Assembly: GCF_900129305.1 (NCBI RefSeq)
Contig: NZ_FQVB01000016.1
Coordinates: 32,872 to 96,871 of the forward strand
Direction: 5' to 3'
Source of the DNA: Desulfacinum infernum DSM 9756
GTDB taxonomy: Bacteria > Desulfobacterota > Syntrophobacteria > Syntrophobacterales > DSM-9756
DNA: 64,000 nucleotides
The notes under the pieces are model-generated. The model was given only the letters and a program-made list of their open reading frames with translations, did not search any database and had not been told where the DNA came from. Positions 35,212 through 44,195 of the stretch are shown here, piece after piece. The position numbers and the translations under genes are program-made. The first letter of the stretch is position 1; every line of letters begins with the position of its first letter.

Positions 35212-37129
35212 AAAACGGTTGGCCCTGCTGGCGGAGGAGGCGAGGAAAAGACAAGCCCAGGCTTCCCGGGAAGATGTACCCACCCTGCGGATTGTCATGT
35301 CCACCTGCGGGTTGGCTGCGGGAGCAGCCGAGACCCGGGCCGCCTTCGAGGAAGCCCTGGAGCGGCGAGGCCTGGAAGCCCGCATCGTGGCCGTGGGCTG
35401 TCTGGGCCACTGCTATGCGGAGCCCCTGGTGGTGATCCACCACCCCGCGTCGGGCTTTCCGCCCTTGTGCTACTACAACATCGACCCGGGCAAGGCCCGC
35501 ATGCTGGTGGATTCCTTCCTCCTGGACGGCGACCCGGCCTTGGAGTACGTGCTGGGTGCCATGGTTCCCAACGACCTCCTTCCCGCCGTCACCGATTTTC
35601 CCCGCTTCAGCATGGAACAAAGGGTGGTGATGGAGCATTGCGGCGCCATCGACCCTCACTCGCTGGACGATTACCTGGCCTTGGGCGGATACGGAGCCTT
35701 GGCGACGGCTCTCGGCCGGAGTCCCGGCTGGGTGCTGGACGAGGTGGCCCGTTCCGGTCTTCGCGGTCGCGGCGGCGCCGGTTTCCCCACCGGTCGCAAA
35801 TGGAGACTGGCGGCGGAGGCACCGGCGGATTCCAAGGTGGTCATCTGCAATGCCGATGAGGGGGATCCAGGGGCGTACATGGATCGGACCATCATGGAGA
35901 GCAACCCGCACCAGCTTCTGGAAGGCATGGCCCTCTGTGCCTACGCCGTGGGGGCGGAAGAGGCCATCGTCTACGTGCGGGCTGAATATCCGCTGGCCGT
36001 GCGAACCATCCAGCGGGCCATCGACGACGCCCGAAAGGCGGGCCTTCTGGGCGAACGGATCCTGGGAAGCGACTTCTCGCTGCATATTCGAGTCTTCCAA
36101 GGTTCCGGGGCCTTTGTCTGCGGCGAGGAGACGGCCCTCATCCAGTCCATCGAAGGCCGGCGGGGCATGCCGCAGCACCGCCCGCCCTACCCCGTGGAGG
36201 CCGGCCTTTGGGGCCGTCCCACGGTGGTCAACAACGTGAAGACCCTTTCCACGGTGCCTGCCATCCTGACCCGCGGAGCCCACTGGTTCCGGTCCATCGG
36301 CACCGAAAAGAGTCCGGGCACGGCCATCTTTTCCGTGGTGGGCAACGTGACGCACGCCGGTCTGGTGGAGATCCCCATGGGGACCACGCTACGCACGCTG
36401 ATCTTCGATGTGTGCGGCGGCATCCCCAAGAAGAAGGCGTTCAAGGCCGTGCAGATCGGAGGACCGTCCGGAGGATGCCTTTCCGGGGATTTTTTGGACA
36501 CGTCCATCGACTTCGATTCCCTCACGGAAGCCGGCGCCATGATGGGCTCCGGCGGCATGGTGGTGATGGACGAAGACAGCTGCATGGTGGACGTGGCCCG
36601 CTATTTCCTGGATTTCACCCAGAACGAATCGTGCGGCAAGTGCACCTTCTGCCGCATCGGCACCCGGCATCTGCTCCTCATCCTGGACCGGATCACCAAG
36701 GGGGAAGGCCGGGAGGAAGACCTGGAACTGCTGGACACTCTCTCCCGGGACATCCGGGACGGGTCGCTTTGCGGCCTGGGCAAAACGGCGCCCAACCCGG
36801 TGCTCACCTCCCTTCGCTACTTCCGGGACGAATACGAAGCCCACGTACGGGAAAAGCGCTGTCCCGCCCTCAAGTGCCGCGCCCTCACCGCCTTTTACAT
36901 CGACCTGGACAAGTGCGCCCGCGGCTGCGACGCCTGCGTGGGGTGCTGCCCCGTGGAGGCGATCTTCACGACCAGGGGGCGGAAGAAGGCCATCGACCAG
37001 GAACTGTGCGTCAAATGCGGGGAATGCGTGACCGCCTGCCCCCCGGAATACGATGCCGTGGTGAGGGTGTCCCCGGCCCACCTGGCTCCCATCATCGAAA
37101 GGCCGCAGCCTTCCGAAGGCCGCGGATGA
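35192..37129 (+). CDS. NuoF-like FMN/NAD(H)-binding subunit with extra ferredoxin domains
   Basis: The 645-residue flavoprotein has three parts. The first is an N-terminal thioredoxin-like [2Fe-2S] domain (MSTCGLAAG, VGCLGHCYAEP). The second is the NuoF core with the FMN/NAD loops (SGLRGRGGAGFPTGRKW, CNADEGDPGAYMDR, GAFVCGEETALIQSIEGRRG) and the [4Fe-4S] N3 site (ESCGKCTFCRIGT). The third is a C-terminal 2x[4Fe-4S] ferredoxin (CDACVGCCPVEAI, CVKCGECVTACPPE). This layout is that of HndC/HydB in bifurcating hydrogenases and NAD-linked formate dehydrogenases. No hydrogenase or formate dehydrogenase gene is adjacent, so the electron partner is unknown. Confidence 0.93.
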   Translation: MHKLDPEKRLALLAEEARKRQAQASREDVPTLRIVMSTCGLAAGAAETRAAFEEALERRGLEARIVAVGCLGHCYAEPLVVIHHPASGFPPLCYYNIDPGKARMLVDSFLLDGDPALEYVLGAMVPNDLLPAVTDFPRFSMEQRVVMEHCGAIDPHSLDDYLALGGYGALATALGRSPGWVLDEVARSGLRGRGGAGFPTGRKWRLAAEAPADSKVVICNADEGDPGAYMDRTIMESNPHQLLEGMALCAYAVGAEEAIVYVRAEYPLAVRTIQRAIDDARKAGLLGERILGSDFSLHIRVFQGSGAFVCGEETALIQSIEGRRGMPQHRPPYPVEAGLWGRPTVVNNVKTLSTVPAILTRGAHWFRSIGTEKSPGTAIFSVVGNVTHAGLVEIPMGTTLRTLIFDVCGGIPKKKAFKAVQIGGPSGGCLSGDFLDTSIDFDSLTEAGAMMGSGGMVVMDEDSCMVDVARYFLDFTQNESCGKCTFCRIGTRHLLLILDRITKGEGREEDLELLDTLSRDIRDGSLCGLGKTAPNPVLTSLRYFRDEYEAHVREKRCPALKCRALTAFYIDLDKCARGCDACVGCCPVEAIFTTRGRKKAIDQELCVKCGECVTACPPEYDAVVRVSPAHLAPIIERPQPSEGRG

Positions 37130-37251
37130 CCGGGGGGGCCTACGGGGCCATGGGCTCGAGGGGCCCTTCTTTTCAGAAGGAACGGGGGTTGCGAGCTTCG
37201 TCACAATTGTCTGGTTTCTGACGTGGGCTCCAGAGGAGAACGGACGAGATC

Positions 37252-37935
37252 ATGATCGCGCTTGATGTGGACGGCAGAACGATCCAGGTGGAAGCGGGCA
37301 TCACCGTTCTGGAAGCCTGTCTTCAAAACGGGATTTTCATCCCCAACCTCTGCTTTGTGAAGACGCGCAAGCGGCCGCACGCCTCATGCCGCCTGTGCTT
37401 CGTGGAAATCGACGGTCTGGACCGGCCCGTGCCTTCCTGCACCCAAAGGGTTCGGGACGGCATGAAGGTACGCACGGACACGGAGCCGGTGCGCCGTCTT
37501 CAGCGTTCCGCCTTCAAGCTCCTCATGTCCACCCACATCTGCACGCCTAGGGAGTGTCCCACTCAAGGCCGATGCCAACTCATCCGTACGGCCAAGCTGC
37601 TCAAGGTCTCCCTGAAGCCGTCCCCCTTGGAGCGGCTCGAAAGGGACGTGGATCCCGTGGTGCGCCTGGGGCCGTTGGTTCACTACCCCTACCGGTGCGT
37701 TCTGTGCGGCCGATGCGTCCACGTATGCGGGGAGGAATCGGGACACGGCCTGCTCACCTTCGCCAAGCGGGGATTCAACACCGTGGTGGCCACCTTTGTG
37801 TCCGAGGGCGAAGAGGGGCCGTGTGCGGAATGCTCGGCGTGCGTAGGGGTGTGTCCCACAGGGGCCTTGACCCTGGAGGCACCTGAGACGGCGGAAAGCG
37901 AAGAACCAGGGCGTGCCGCCGACTCCGGCGGTTGA
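37252..37935 (+). CDS. NuoG-like short Fe-S subunit (HoxU/HndD N-terminal type)
   Basis: The 227-residue protein has a plant-type [2Fe-2S] domain (CFVKTRKRPHASCRLCFVE, then PSCTQ), a His/Cys-ligated [4Fe-4S] motif (HICTPRECPTQGRCQL) and a 2x[4Fe-4S] ferredoxin (CVLCGRCVHVCGE, CAECSACVGVCPTGAL). It ends without the catalytic H-cluster or molybdopterin domain. With the NuoE and NuoF partners upstream it forms a complete diaphorase able to pass electrons between NAD(H) and another carrier. It starts 122 bp after the NuoF-like gene. Confidence 0.92.
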   Translation: MIALDVDGRTIQVEAGITVLEACLQNGIFIPNLCFVKTRKRPHASCRLCFVEIDGLDRPVPSCTQRVRDGMKVRTDTEPVRRLQRSAFKLLMSTHICTPRECPTQGRCQLIRTAKLLKVSLKPSPLERLERDVDPVVRLGPLVHYPYRCVLCGRCVHVCGEESGHGLLTFAKRGFNTVVATFVSEGEEGPCAECSACVGVCPTGALTLEAPETAESEEPGRAADSGG

Positions 37936-38104
37936 TGGCTTCGCAGGAAAAGGGGACGCGAAGTCATGCATCACCCCGGAGTGGTGGGGCGAATGATCCC
38001 CGGCTCCTAAGGTTCCCTGTTCATGGGAGGCGCGTTTCATCTTGGGGTGTCCGGGGCTTTCTTGACAGGCAGTGGTCCTTCATTTCAGCGATCGGGAGAA
38101 ACTC

Positions 38105-39094
38105 ATGCATTCGCAGGCACCCGAAAGGAACCTGGGTCTGGATTTGGTTCGCGTGACGGAGGCCGCCGCCCTGGCGTCGGCCCGCTGGCTGGGGCGCGGC
38201 GACCGCAATGCGGGGGACAAGGCGGCGGTGGATGCCATGCGTTTGAGCTTCAACGCGGTGGACATCGACGGGGTGGTGGTCATCGGTGAGGGCGAGAAAG
38301 ACGAAGCGCCCATGCTCTTCAACGGCGAAGCGATTGGAACCGGACGGGGGCCGCGCATGGACGTGGCCGTGGACCCGGTGGAAGGCACGCGCCTTCTGGC
38401 CTACGGAAGGCCCAACGCCATTTCCGTGGTGGCCATGGCACCCCGGGGAACCCTGTACAATCCCGGCCCCGCCTTTTACATGCAAAAGCTGGCCGTTCCC
38501 AGGGAAGCCCGAGCCGTGGTGGATCTGGATGCCCCCACCGCGGACAACCTGAAAAACATCGCCAGGGCTCTCGGCAAGGACGTGGACGACCTGGTGGTCT
38601 TCGTCCTGGAAAAGCCCCGGCATGAAGGTCTCATTCGAGAGATCCGGGAGGCAGGGGCCCGCATCCAGCTCCATACCGACGGGGACGTGGCGGGGGCGCT
38701 CATGGCCGTGCTTCCCGACACTACGGTGGATGTGATGATGGGAACGGGCGGCACACCGGAGGGCGTGTTGGCGGCGGCGGCCATCAAGGTGGTGGGCGGG
38801 GAGATGCTCGGACGTCTCGATCCCCAGTCCGAGCGGGAAAGGCGGGCTCTGCTCGATGCGGGCTACGATCTCCAACGCGTGCTCACGGTGGACGATCTGG
38901 TGGCGAGCGAGGACGTCTTCTTCGTGGCCACCGGAATCACCGGAGGCGACTTCCTGGGAGGCGTGCACTTTACGGGGACCGGGGCGGTCACCCACTCCCT
39001 GGTGATGCGGGGAAAGACGGGGACCGTCCGCAAGATCGAGGCCCACCACTCCTTCGATCGCCTCATGCAGATCAGCTCCATCGATTATGACTGA
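38105..39094 (+). CDS. glpX: Fructose-1,6-bisphosphatase, class II
   Basis: The 329-residue metal-dependent phosphatase catalyses the irreversible step of gluconeogenesis. The GlpX signatures are clear: NAGDKAAVDAMR, VIGEGEKDEAPML, DVAVDPVEGTRL, NAISVVAMAPRG, HTDGDVAGAL and GTGGTPEGVLAAAAIK. ATG 38105 has GGGAG just upstream. It may be read from the diaphorase operon, 169 bp upstream. In an anaerobe that grows on small organic acids or CO2, gluconeogenesis is expected. A strong GC hairpin follows the stop. Confidence 0.95.
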   Translation: MHSQAPERNLGLDLVRVTEAAALASARWLGRGDRNAGDKAAVDAMRLSFNAVDIDGVVVIGEGEKDEAPMLFNGEAIGTGRGPRMDVAVDPVEGTRLLAYGRPNAISVVAMAPRGTLYNPGPAFYMQKLAVPREARAVVDLDAPTADNLKNIARALGKDVDDLVVFVLEKPRHEGLIREIREAGARIQLHTDGDVAGALMAVLPDTTVDVMMGTGGTPEGVLAAAAIKVVGGEMLGRLDPQSERERRALLDAGYDLQRVLTVDDLVASEDVFFVATGITGGDFLGGVHFTGTGAVTHSLVMRGKTGTVRKIEAHHSFDRLMQISSIDYD

Positions 39095-39100
39095 AAACGC

Positions 39101-39126
39101 GGGCGCCGGGGACATCCCCGGCGCCC
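39101..39126. terminator. Bidirectional hairpin between glpX and the chemoreceptor gene
   Basis: An 11-bp perfect stem (GGGCGCCGGGG/CCCCGGCGCCC) with a 4-nt loop begins 6 bp past the glpX stop and 13 bp past the convergent chemoreceptor stop. A U-tract is lacking. Confidence 0.6.
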
Positions 39127-39138
39127 CGTCCTTCGCCA

Positions 39139-41520
39139 TCAAAGTCCTTCGAAAGATCGTGCATCCGGCAGTTCTCCGGGGCCTTGGAGTAGGGGCCGAA
39201 CGACGCCCCGACCGTTGCCAGTCAACGATTCCGTGGGTCGACCGGCGCCCGTGTTTTGGGGAAGCCGGACCGACGCAGGGACGAGACGTTCCTCGGCCGG
39301 CTCCTTTTCGCCGGGCGATGCCGTTCTCGATGAGCTCCCGCCCACCAGCGCCACCAGCTCCTCCACGAGGCACTGGAGTTGAGCCGCTTGGGCACTCATT
39401 TCCTCCGCGGCCGAAGCCGACTCTTCCGCGTTCGCCGCATTGGCCTGAGTTACCTTGTCCAACTCGGCGATGCCTCGGTTTACCTGGTCGATCCCCTGGG
39501 ACTGCTGGTGGGTGGCGGCGCTGATCTCAGCGATGAGTTCCGCAACCTTCTTGGCGTTCCCGATCAGCCGGTGGAACGCCTCGCTCGTGGTCTCCACCCG
39601 CTGGGACCCGCTCCGAATCCGTGACACGGTCCCTTCGATCAGGGCCGCCGTGTCCTTGGCCGACTGGGCGGCGCGCATGGCAAGATTGCGCACCTCGTCC
39701 GCCACCACGGCGAACCCGGCCCCGGCTTCTCCCGCCCGGGCCGCCTCCACGGCGGCGTTCAACGCCAGCAGATTGGTCTGAAAGGCGATCTCGTCGATGG
39801 TTTTGATGATCTTTTGGGTCTCTTCTCCGGCCTTGGCCATCTCCTGCATGGACCGGGTCAGATCGGCCATGGACTGGGCCGCGTCGTCTGCCACGTTCGT
39901 TGTCTGCTGCATGAGTTGCGCGGCCTGGGCGGCATTGTCCGCGTTCTGACGCGTCATGGAAGCCATCTCTTCCATGGAGGAGGAGGTTTCCTCGATGGCC
40001 GCCGCTCCTTCCGATGCCCCTTCCGCTAGGTGTTGACTCGACGTGGCCACCTGGTAGGACGCCGCCGCCACCTGGGATGCGCTCTCTTCCACCTGGGACG
40101 CGAATCGTTTCAGGGAAGAGACGATGCCCCTGGCCAACAGGAAGGCCAGGAGGATGCCCACTACGATGGCCGAGGCACTGATGAGCCCCACATGGCGCTT
40201 GGTCTTTTCGGCCGCCTCCAGGACGGCATCGAAAGAAAGGATGTTCTTGGCCGTTTCGTCGCGGAGCCCATGGAGCAGTTTCTGAACCTGGCGGAGCGCC
40301 GGCATGGTCTGTTCGGCATAGATCCGATTCGCCTCTTCCAGCCCCTTCAGCTGTTCTTCGGCCTTGGATCGGATACGGCCGAGAGCCGCCGCCGTATCGG
40401 CGAGAGCCCGCAACGTTTCATGCTGGAAAACCTTCAGCGCGTGCTGATGTCTTTCCACCAAGGCGCCCTCGGCTTCCATGGCCTTCCCGAACCACTCGGC
40501 GATTTGCGCGAGGGCCGGAAGCGCCTGGCTGGTATAGATCGCAAAGGCGCGGTTCTGATCTCCCGCGGCCAGGGCTTCCTCCATGGCTTCGGCCGTGGCG
40601 TGAAGCTCCCGATGGGGTTTGTGCACGGCCTCCATGGCCTCCCGGAACGCGGGAAAGTTCGCCATCCACTCCTTGGCCTGATCGGAAATCAAGAACCGGC
40701 CGAAGGTGCACTTGCTCGGATCCTTTTCCACATCCAGCTTGGTGCTTCCCTGGATAAGGGCTGCCGAAACCTTCATGGTCCAGAGGTAATGATCCTCCAG
40801 GCGCGCCCGCATCTCTTCCATCAAGCCCGGGTGGACGGGCCGGTAAATCTCCTGGAGCTTGGCGGCGGATTCATGCAGCCGCCGGTGTTCTATTTCCAGT
40901 TCCCGGACCAGTGGCTCCAGGTCCGGATTCCGTTCCAGCACCTCTTTCAGGGAATCGCCGTAGATCCACTGACCCAGAGCGCATCGGGTAGGATCGGTCT
41001 CCACATCCACACCCGCCTTGTTTTCCAGAAAGACGTCGCGGATCTTGGCCGCCCACACCAGGTGGTCCACTTCCCGACGGGCCAGGAAGCCGGGCAATTG
41101 AGGGTCCGCCGGGGCATAAGCGGCCTGGATGGCTGCGGCCGACTCATGAAGGATCCGGTGCGGCGCCTCGATCTCCCGCAGCAGGGGAGCCAGGCTCGGT
41201 ACCAGCGCGATCGCCTCCTTGCGGCCTTCCCCGTAGAGCCATTTTCCAAAGGCGCACTGATGATCGTCGAGCTGCACATCCAGCCGTGTCACGTTCTTGT
41301 CGGTCAAGAGTGCGTTCACCTCGTTGGCCCAGTTCAAATGGTCCAGCTCGCGCTGCGCCAACAGGCCGTCCAAATGCTTGCCCCCTACGCAGGTGTGAGC
41401 CTCATTCACGATGCCGCGGATCCCGCTGAAACCGAGCCAGGCGACAGCTGCAAATAAGGATAGAACCACCGAAAAACCCAATCCGATTCTTTTTCCGACA
41501 CTCATCTTTTTCCAAAACAT
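39139..41520 (-). CDS. Chemoreceptor with three tandem CZB (chemoreceptor zinc-binding) domains between its TM helices
   Basis: In this 793-residue receptor, TM1 (about 12-33) and TM2 ([18 protein letters not shown]) enclose ~430 residues. Three consecutive CZB domains occur there, each with the HxxW ... C(x)FG ... H(x3)H ligand set: [42 protein letters not shown] and [21 protein letters not shown]. Predicted coiled coil follows. The cytoplasmic hairpin is normal ([21 protein letters not shown]). CZB domains are usually single and cytoplasmic, and sense zinc or oxidants such as HOCl, so a periplasmic triplet is unusual. GGGAGG supports ATG 41520. The 5' spacer to the next gene (41521-41731) holds no gene. 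Confidence 0.93.
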   Translation of the reverse strand: MFWKKMSVGKRIGLGFSVVLSLFAAVAWLGFSGIRGIVNEAHTCVGGKHLDGLLAQRELDHLNWANEVNALLTDKNVTRLDVQLDDHQCAFGKWLYGEGRKEAIALVPSLAPLLREIEAPHRILHESAAAIQAAYAPADPQLPGFLARREVDHLVWAAKIRDVFLENKAGVDVETDPTRCALGQWIYGDSLKEVLERNPDLEPLVRELEIEHRRLHESAAKLQEIYRPVHPGLMEEMRARLEDHYLWTMKVSAALIQGSTKLDVEKDPSKCTFGRFLISDQAKEWMANFPAFREAMEAVHKPHRELHATAEAMEEALAAGDQNRAFAIYTSQALPALAQIAEWFGKAMEAEGALVERHQHALKVFQHETLRALADTAAALGRIRSKAEEQLKGLEEANRIYAEQTMPALRQVQKLLHGLRDETAKNILSFDAVLEAAEKTKRHVGLISASAIVVGILLAFLLARGIVSSLKRFASQVEESASQVAAASYQVATSSQHLAEGASEGAAAIEETSSSMEEMASMTRQNADNAAQAAQLMQQTTNVADDAAQSMADLTRSMQEMAKAGEETQKIIKTIDEIAFQTNLLALNAAVEAARAGEAGAGFAVVADEVRNLAMRAAQSAKDTAALIEGTVSRIRSGSQRVETTSEAFHRLIGNAKKVAELIAEISAATHQQSQGIDQVNRGIAELDKVTQANAANAEESASAAEEMSAQAAQLQCLVEELVALVGGSSSRTASPGEKEPAEERLVPASVRLPQNTGAGRPTESLTGNGRGVVRPLLQGPGELPDARSFEGL

Positions 41521-41731
41521 TGCGGAGCCCTCCCCAGTGGTCTCCGGGCACGGAGGATTGTCCTGCCTGCCCGGAAAGGATTTTGTGTACCGCCTCACAG
41601 AACAAGATCGGCGAAAAGGGGGGGGTGACTTTACGGAAAAAGTGTTGCCACCTACTCTAGTTTTGCGCTGGGAATTGTCGTCCACCGGGAGAGGTCGGCC
41701 GGCACGAGTTCAACGGCGTCTCGGCGGAGAG

Positions 41732-43228
41732 TCAGTGCTGTTGAGGAACAAAATCCCTTGGGGACTCCTGGCCCGAACCAAGCTCTTTTTCCCGGTATTT
41801 GGGCAGCGAGACGGTAAAGACCACATGGGGATCGTCCCGCTCAAAGGTCAGCAAGCCGCCCATGGTGCGCACCAGGCGGTAACAGAGCGGGAGCCCGATG
41901 CTCTGGCCTCCCTCGTCAAAGGGAAGGAACAGGGCATCCTGGTCTTCCGGCAGTTCATATTTGCAGGGGTTGCGGAATCGGATGAGAATGTGCTGGTCGC
42001 TTTCGTAGGCCTTGACTTGGAGTTCATCTCCCTTCTTCATGGCCTGCAGAGCGTTTCGAACCAGGTTGATGAAGACCTGCATGAGCAGATCCGGATCCAC
42101 GTAGAGCTGGGGGAGGTTCGGGTCCACGGACAGAGTGCACGTCATGCCCCGGCGCTCGAACTCCATCGATAGAAGATCCTTGCACCGTCGCAGGATTTCT
42201 TCCAGACTGTGTACGCCCGGCGACACTTCCACCGGCGAGAGGTAATTGCGGATCCGGTCGAGGATCTTTTCCAGGCGACGGCATTCGTCCAAAATGATGC
42301 GGGCTTCCTCGGAGTCGGGATAGGTCTTTTTCAATCGGCGGGCAAACCCTCCCAAAGCGACCAAAGGGTTTCGGATTTCGTGGGCCACTTCGGCGGCGAC
42401 GGCGCCCAACGTCTTGAGTTTTTCCTTCTGGACCAAGGCCTTTTCCAACAGAACCCGGTCGGTGATGTCCACGGCGATGCCTTCCAGATGAGGCCAACCG
42501 CGCTGGGTTCCGTGCCAGAGCGGGAGAAAGGACTTGATAAGGCAGTGGATCAGGTGCCCTTCCCGGTGGATGAAGCGGCATTCCACGAAGGCGGGGCCCG
42601 GAGAGCCTGAAAAACCCTGCTTGAAATAAGACTCCAGGCGGGCCCGGTCGTCTTCAAAGATTCTCTCCAGCAGCCATCCCGGACGGCCGCAGACTTCGTC
42701 GGGTTCGAAGCCCAACAGGGTCCTGCAGGCCTGGTTGACGAAATCGAGTCCGAAGTCCCGTCGAAGCGAAAAAATCATGAGAGGGACATTCTGCACGAGG
42801 TCAGAATAGCGTTGCTCCGCCCGGCGTATGCGCTCCCGGAACGCCCGCCTTTCGTGATGGCGGCTGAGGCAGATGAGGACGTCCTCCAGGCTGAAGGGCT
42901 TGCGGATGAAATCGGCCACGCCCACCTTGATGGCCTGGACCGCGTTCTCCACCGTGCCGTACCCGGTCATGATGACAACGTCCCGGTGCGGGTCGTGCTC
43001 TTTCAGCGTTCGGGCCAGATCCAACCCACTCATCTCCGGCAGTTCGATGTCCACGAAGGCCAGCAGGAAGTTCTCCTGTTCAGACAGGCGCACGGCTTCG
43101 CGGGGGGTTCCGGCCGTCAGGGGTTCCATTCCCTCGGCAAGAAGGATCTCTCGGAACAGATCCAACACGAAGGGATCGTCATCTACTACCAGAACCTTGG
43201 GGGGGGGCGGGCTCGGGAAAGCATCCAC
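41732..43228 (-). CDS. Response regulator-PAS-histidine kinase hybrid
   Basis: The ~498-residue protein has an N-terminal receiver (VLVVDDDPFVLDLF, acceptor Asp in AFVDIELPEMSG, Lys in FIRKPF), a PAS domain (RYSDLVQNVPLMIFSLRRDF) and a kinase core with the His box VAHEIRNPLVALGGF and N-box FINLVRNALQAM. The catalytic domain closes SIGLPLCYRLVRTMGG. A phosphorylated input receiver would control the kinase. Start choice: GTG 43228 has AGGAGG 9 bp upstream; ATGs at 43237 and 43249 are alternatives. It follows the EamA gene by 83 bp. The target is unknown. Confidence 0.88.
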   Translation of the reverse strand: MDAFPSPPPPKVLVVDDDPFVLDLFREILLAEGMEPLTAGTPREAVRLSEQENFLLAFVDIELPEMSGLDLARTLKEHDPHRDVVIMTGYGTVENAVQAIKVGVADFIRKPFSLEDVLICLSRHHERRAFRERIRRAEQRYSDLVQNVPLMIFSLRRDFGLDFVNQACRTLLGFEPDEVCGRPGWLLERIFEDDRARLESYFKQGFSGSPGPAFVECRFIHREGHLIHCLIKSFLPLWHGTQRGWPHLEGIAVDITDRVLLEKALVQKEKLKTLGAVAAEVAHEIRNPLVALGGFARRLKKTYPDSEEARIILDECRRLEKILDRIRNYLSPVEVSPGVHSLEEILRRCKDLLSMEFERRGMTCTLSVDPNLPQLYVDPDLLMQVFINLVRNALQAMKKGDELQVKAYESDQHILIRFRNPCKYELPEDQDALFLPFDEGGQSIGLPLCYRLVRTMGGLLTFERDDPHVVFTVSLPKYREKELGSGQESPRDFVPQQH

Positions 43229-43311
43229 AGCGGGCATCCTCCTTTTCATCCTTCCATTTTTGTCGCATCGAGAGGCAAAAGAAAAGGGGGGGAGGTGCGA
43301 TTTTTGTCCAA

Positions 43312-44190
43312 TCAAGCGGGATGGGGGCGGTTGGTCAGGTAAACGCCAGCCAAGACCAGGATGGCTCCGGCGAGCAGGGAGGGCGACAATTTCTCATCCA
43401 GAAGAACATAGGAAAGGCTCATGGCACTGACCGGAACCAGGTTGATGAAAACACCCGCACGCGATGGACCGATGGCACGAATGCCTTCGTAGTACCACTG
43501 GAACCCCAGGGCAGTGCCGAAAAAACCCAAATAGAAAAGACAGGTCCACGCCCCCCAGGAGTGCTGGGGGAGATTGTGCCACACGCCTTCCAGATGGGCG
43601 GGCACGCTCAGAAAAAGAGTCCCCAGGATACAGGAATAGGTGACGGCGGCCAGGGGTCCCAGCCGGGCAACCGCGCGTTTGCCGGCGATGGAATAGGTGA
43701 CCCAACTGCCAACGCACCCGAAAATCAGCAAGTCGCCGACATTCACGCCCCCTCTCAGGAGAGAGGCAGGGTCTCCCCGGCTGATGATGACCAATGCGCC
43801 GGCCACAGATACCAGCACTCCCGAGAGCTTGATGGTCCCAAGTCTTTCCTTGAGGATGAGCGCGGAAAAGAGGGCAATCATGGCGGGATTGCAGGCGATG
43901 ATGAGGGACGCGCGCCCCGCGGGCACGTGCTTCAACCCGGAGAAGAAGAAAGCATTATAGGCGAAAACCCCCGTAAGGCCAAGAAGAGTCAACAGAAACC
44001 AGTCCGTCCCCCGCGGCACGGAAAGGCGATCGGTGGATCGTTTGAGGAAAATGAGCAGGAAAAACGTGGCGAATACAAACCTTATAAAAGCTGCCGTGAA
44101 AGGTGGAATTTCCCCGGCGGCCAGTCGGCCGGCGATGAAGGTCCCCCCCCAGAAAAAAGCCGTGAGAACCAGTTTGGCATAAACCAGCAT
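43312..44190 (-). CDS. EamA-family (DMT superfamily) permease
   Basis: The 292-residue inner-membrane transporter has ten hydrophobic segments in two homologous halves. Family motifs include FFWGGTFIAGRLAAGE near the start, KHVPAGRASLIIACNPAMIAL, and the second-half GFFGTALGFQWYYEGIRAIG and SRAGVFINLVPVSAMSLSYVL. EamA proteins export metabolites such as amino acids; the substrate cannot be read. Its ATG lies 5 bp after the stop of the large kinase gene upstream, so it is probably translated by coupling. Confidence 0.9.
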   Translation of the reverse strand: MLVYAKLVLTAFFWGGTFIAGRLAAGEIPPFTAAFIRFVFATFFLLIFLKRSTDRLSVPRGTDWFLLTLLGLTGVFAYNAFFFSGLKHVPAGRASLIIACNPAMIALFSALILKERLGTIKLSGVLVSVAGALVIISRGDPASLLRGGVNVGDLLIFGCVGSWVTYSIAGKRAVARLGPLAAVTYSCILGTLFLSVPAHLEGVWHNLPQHSWGAWTCLFYLGFFGTALGFQWYYEGIRAIGPSRAGVFINLVPVSAMSLSYVLLDEKLSPSLLAGAILVLAGVYLTNRPHPA

Positions 44191-44195
44191 GGAGG

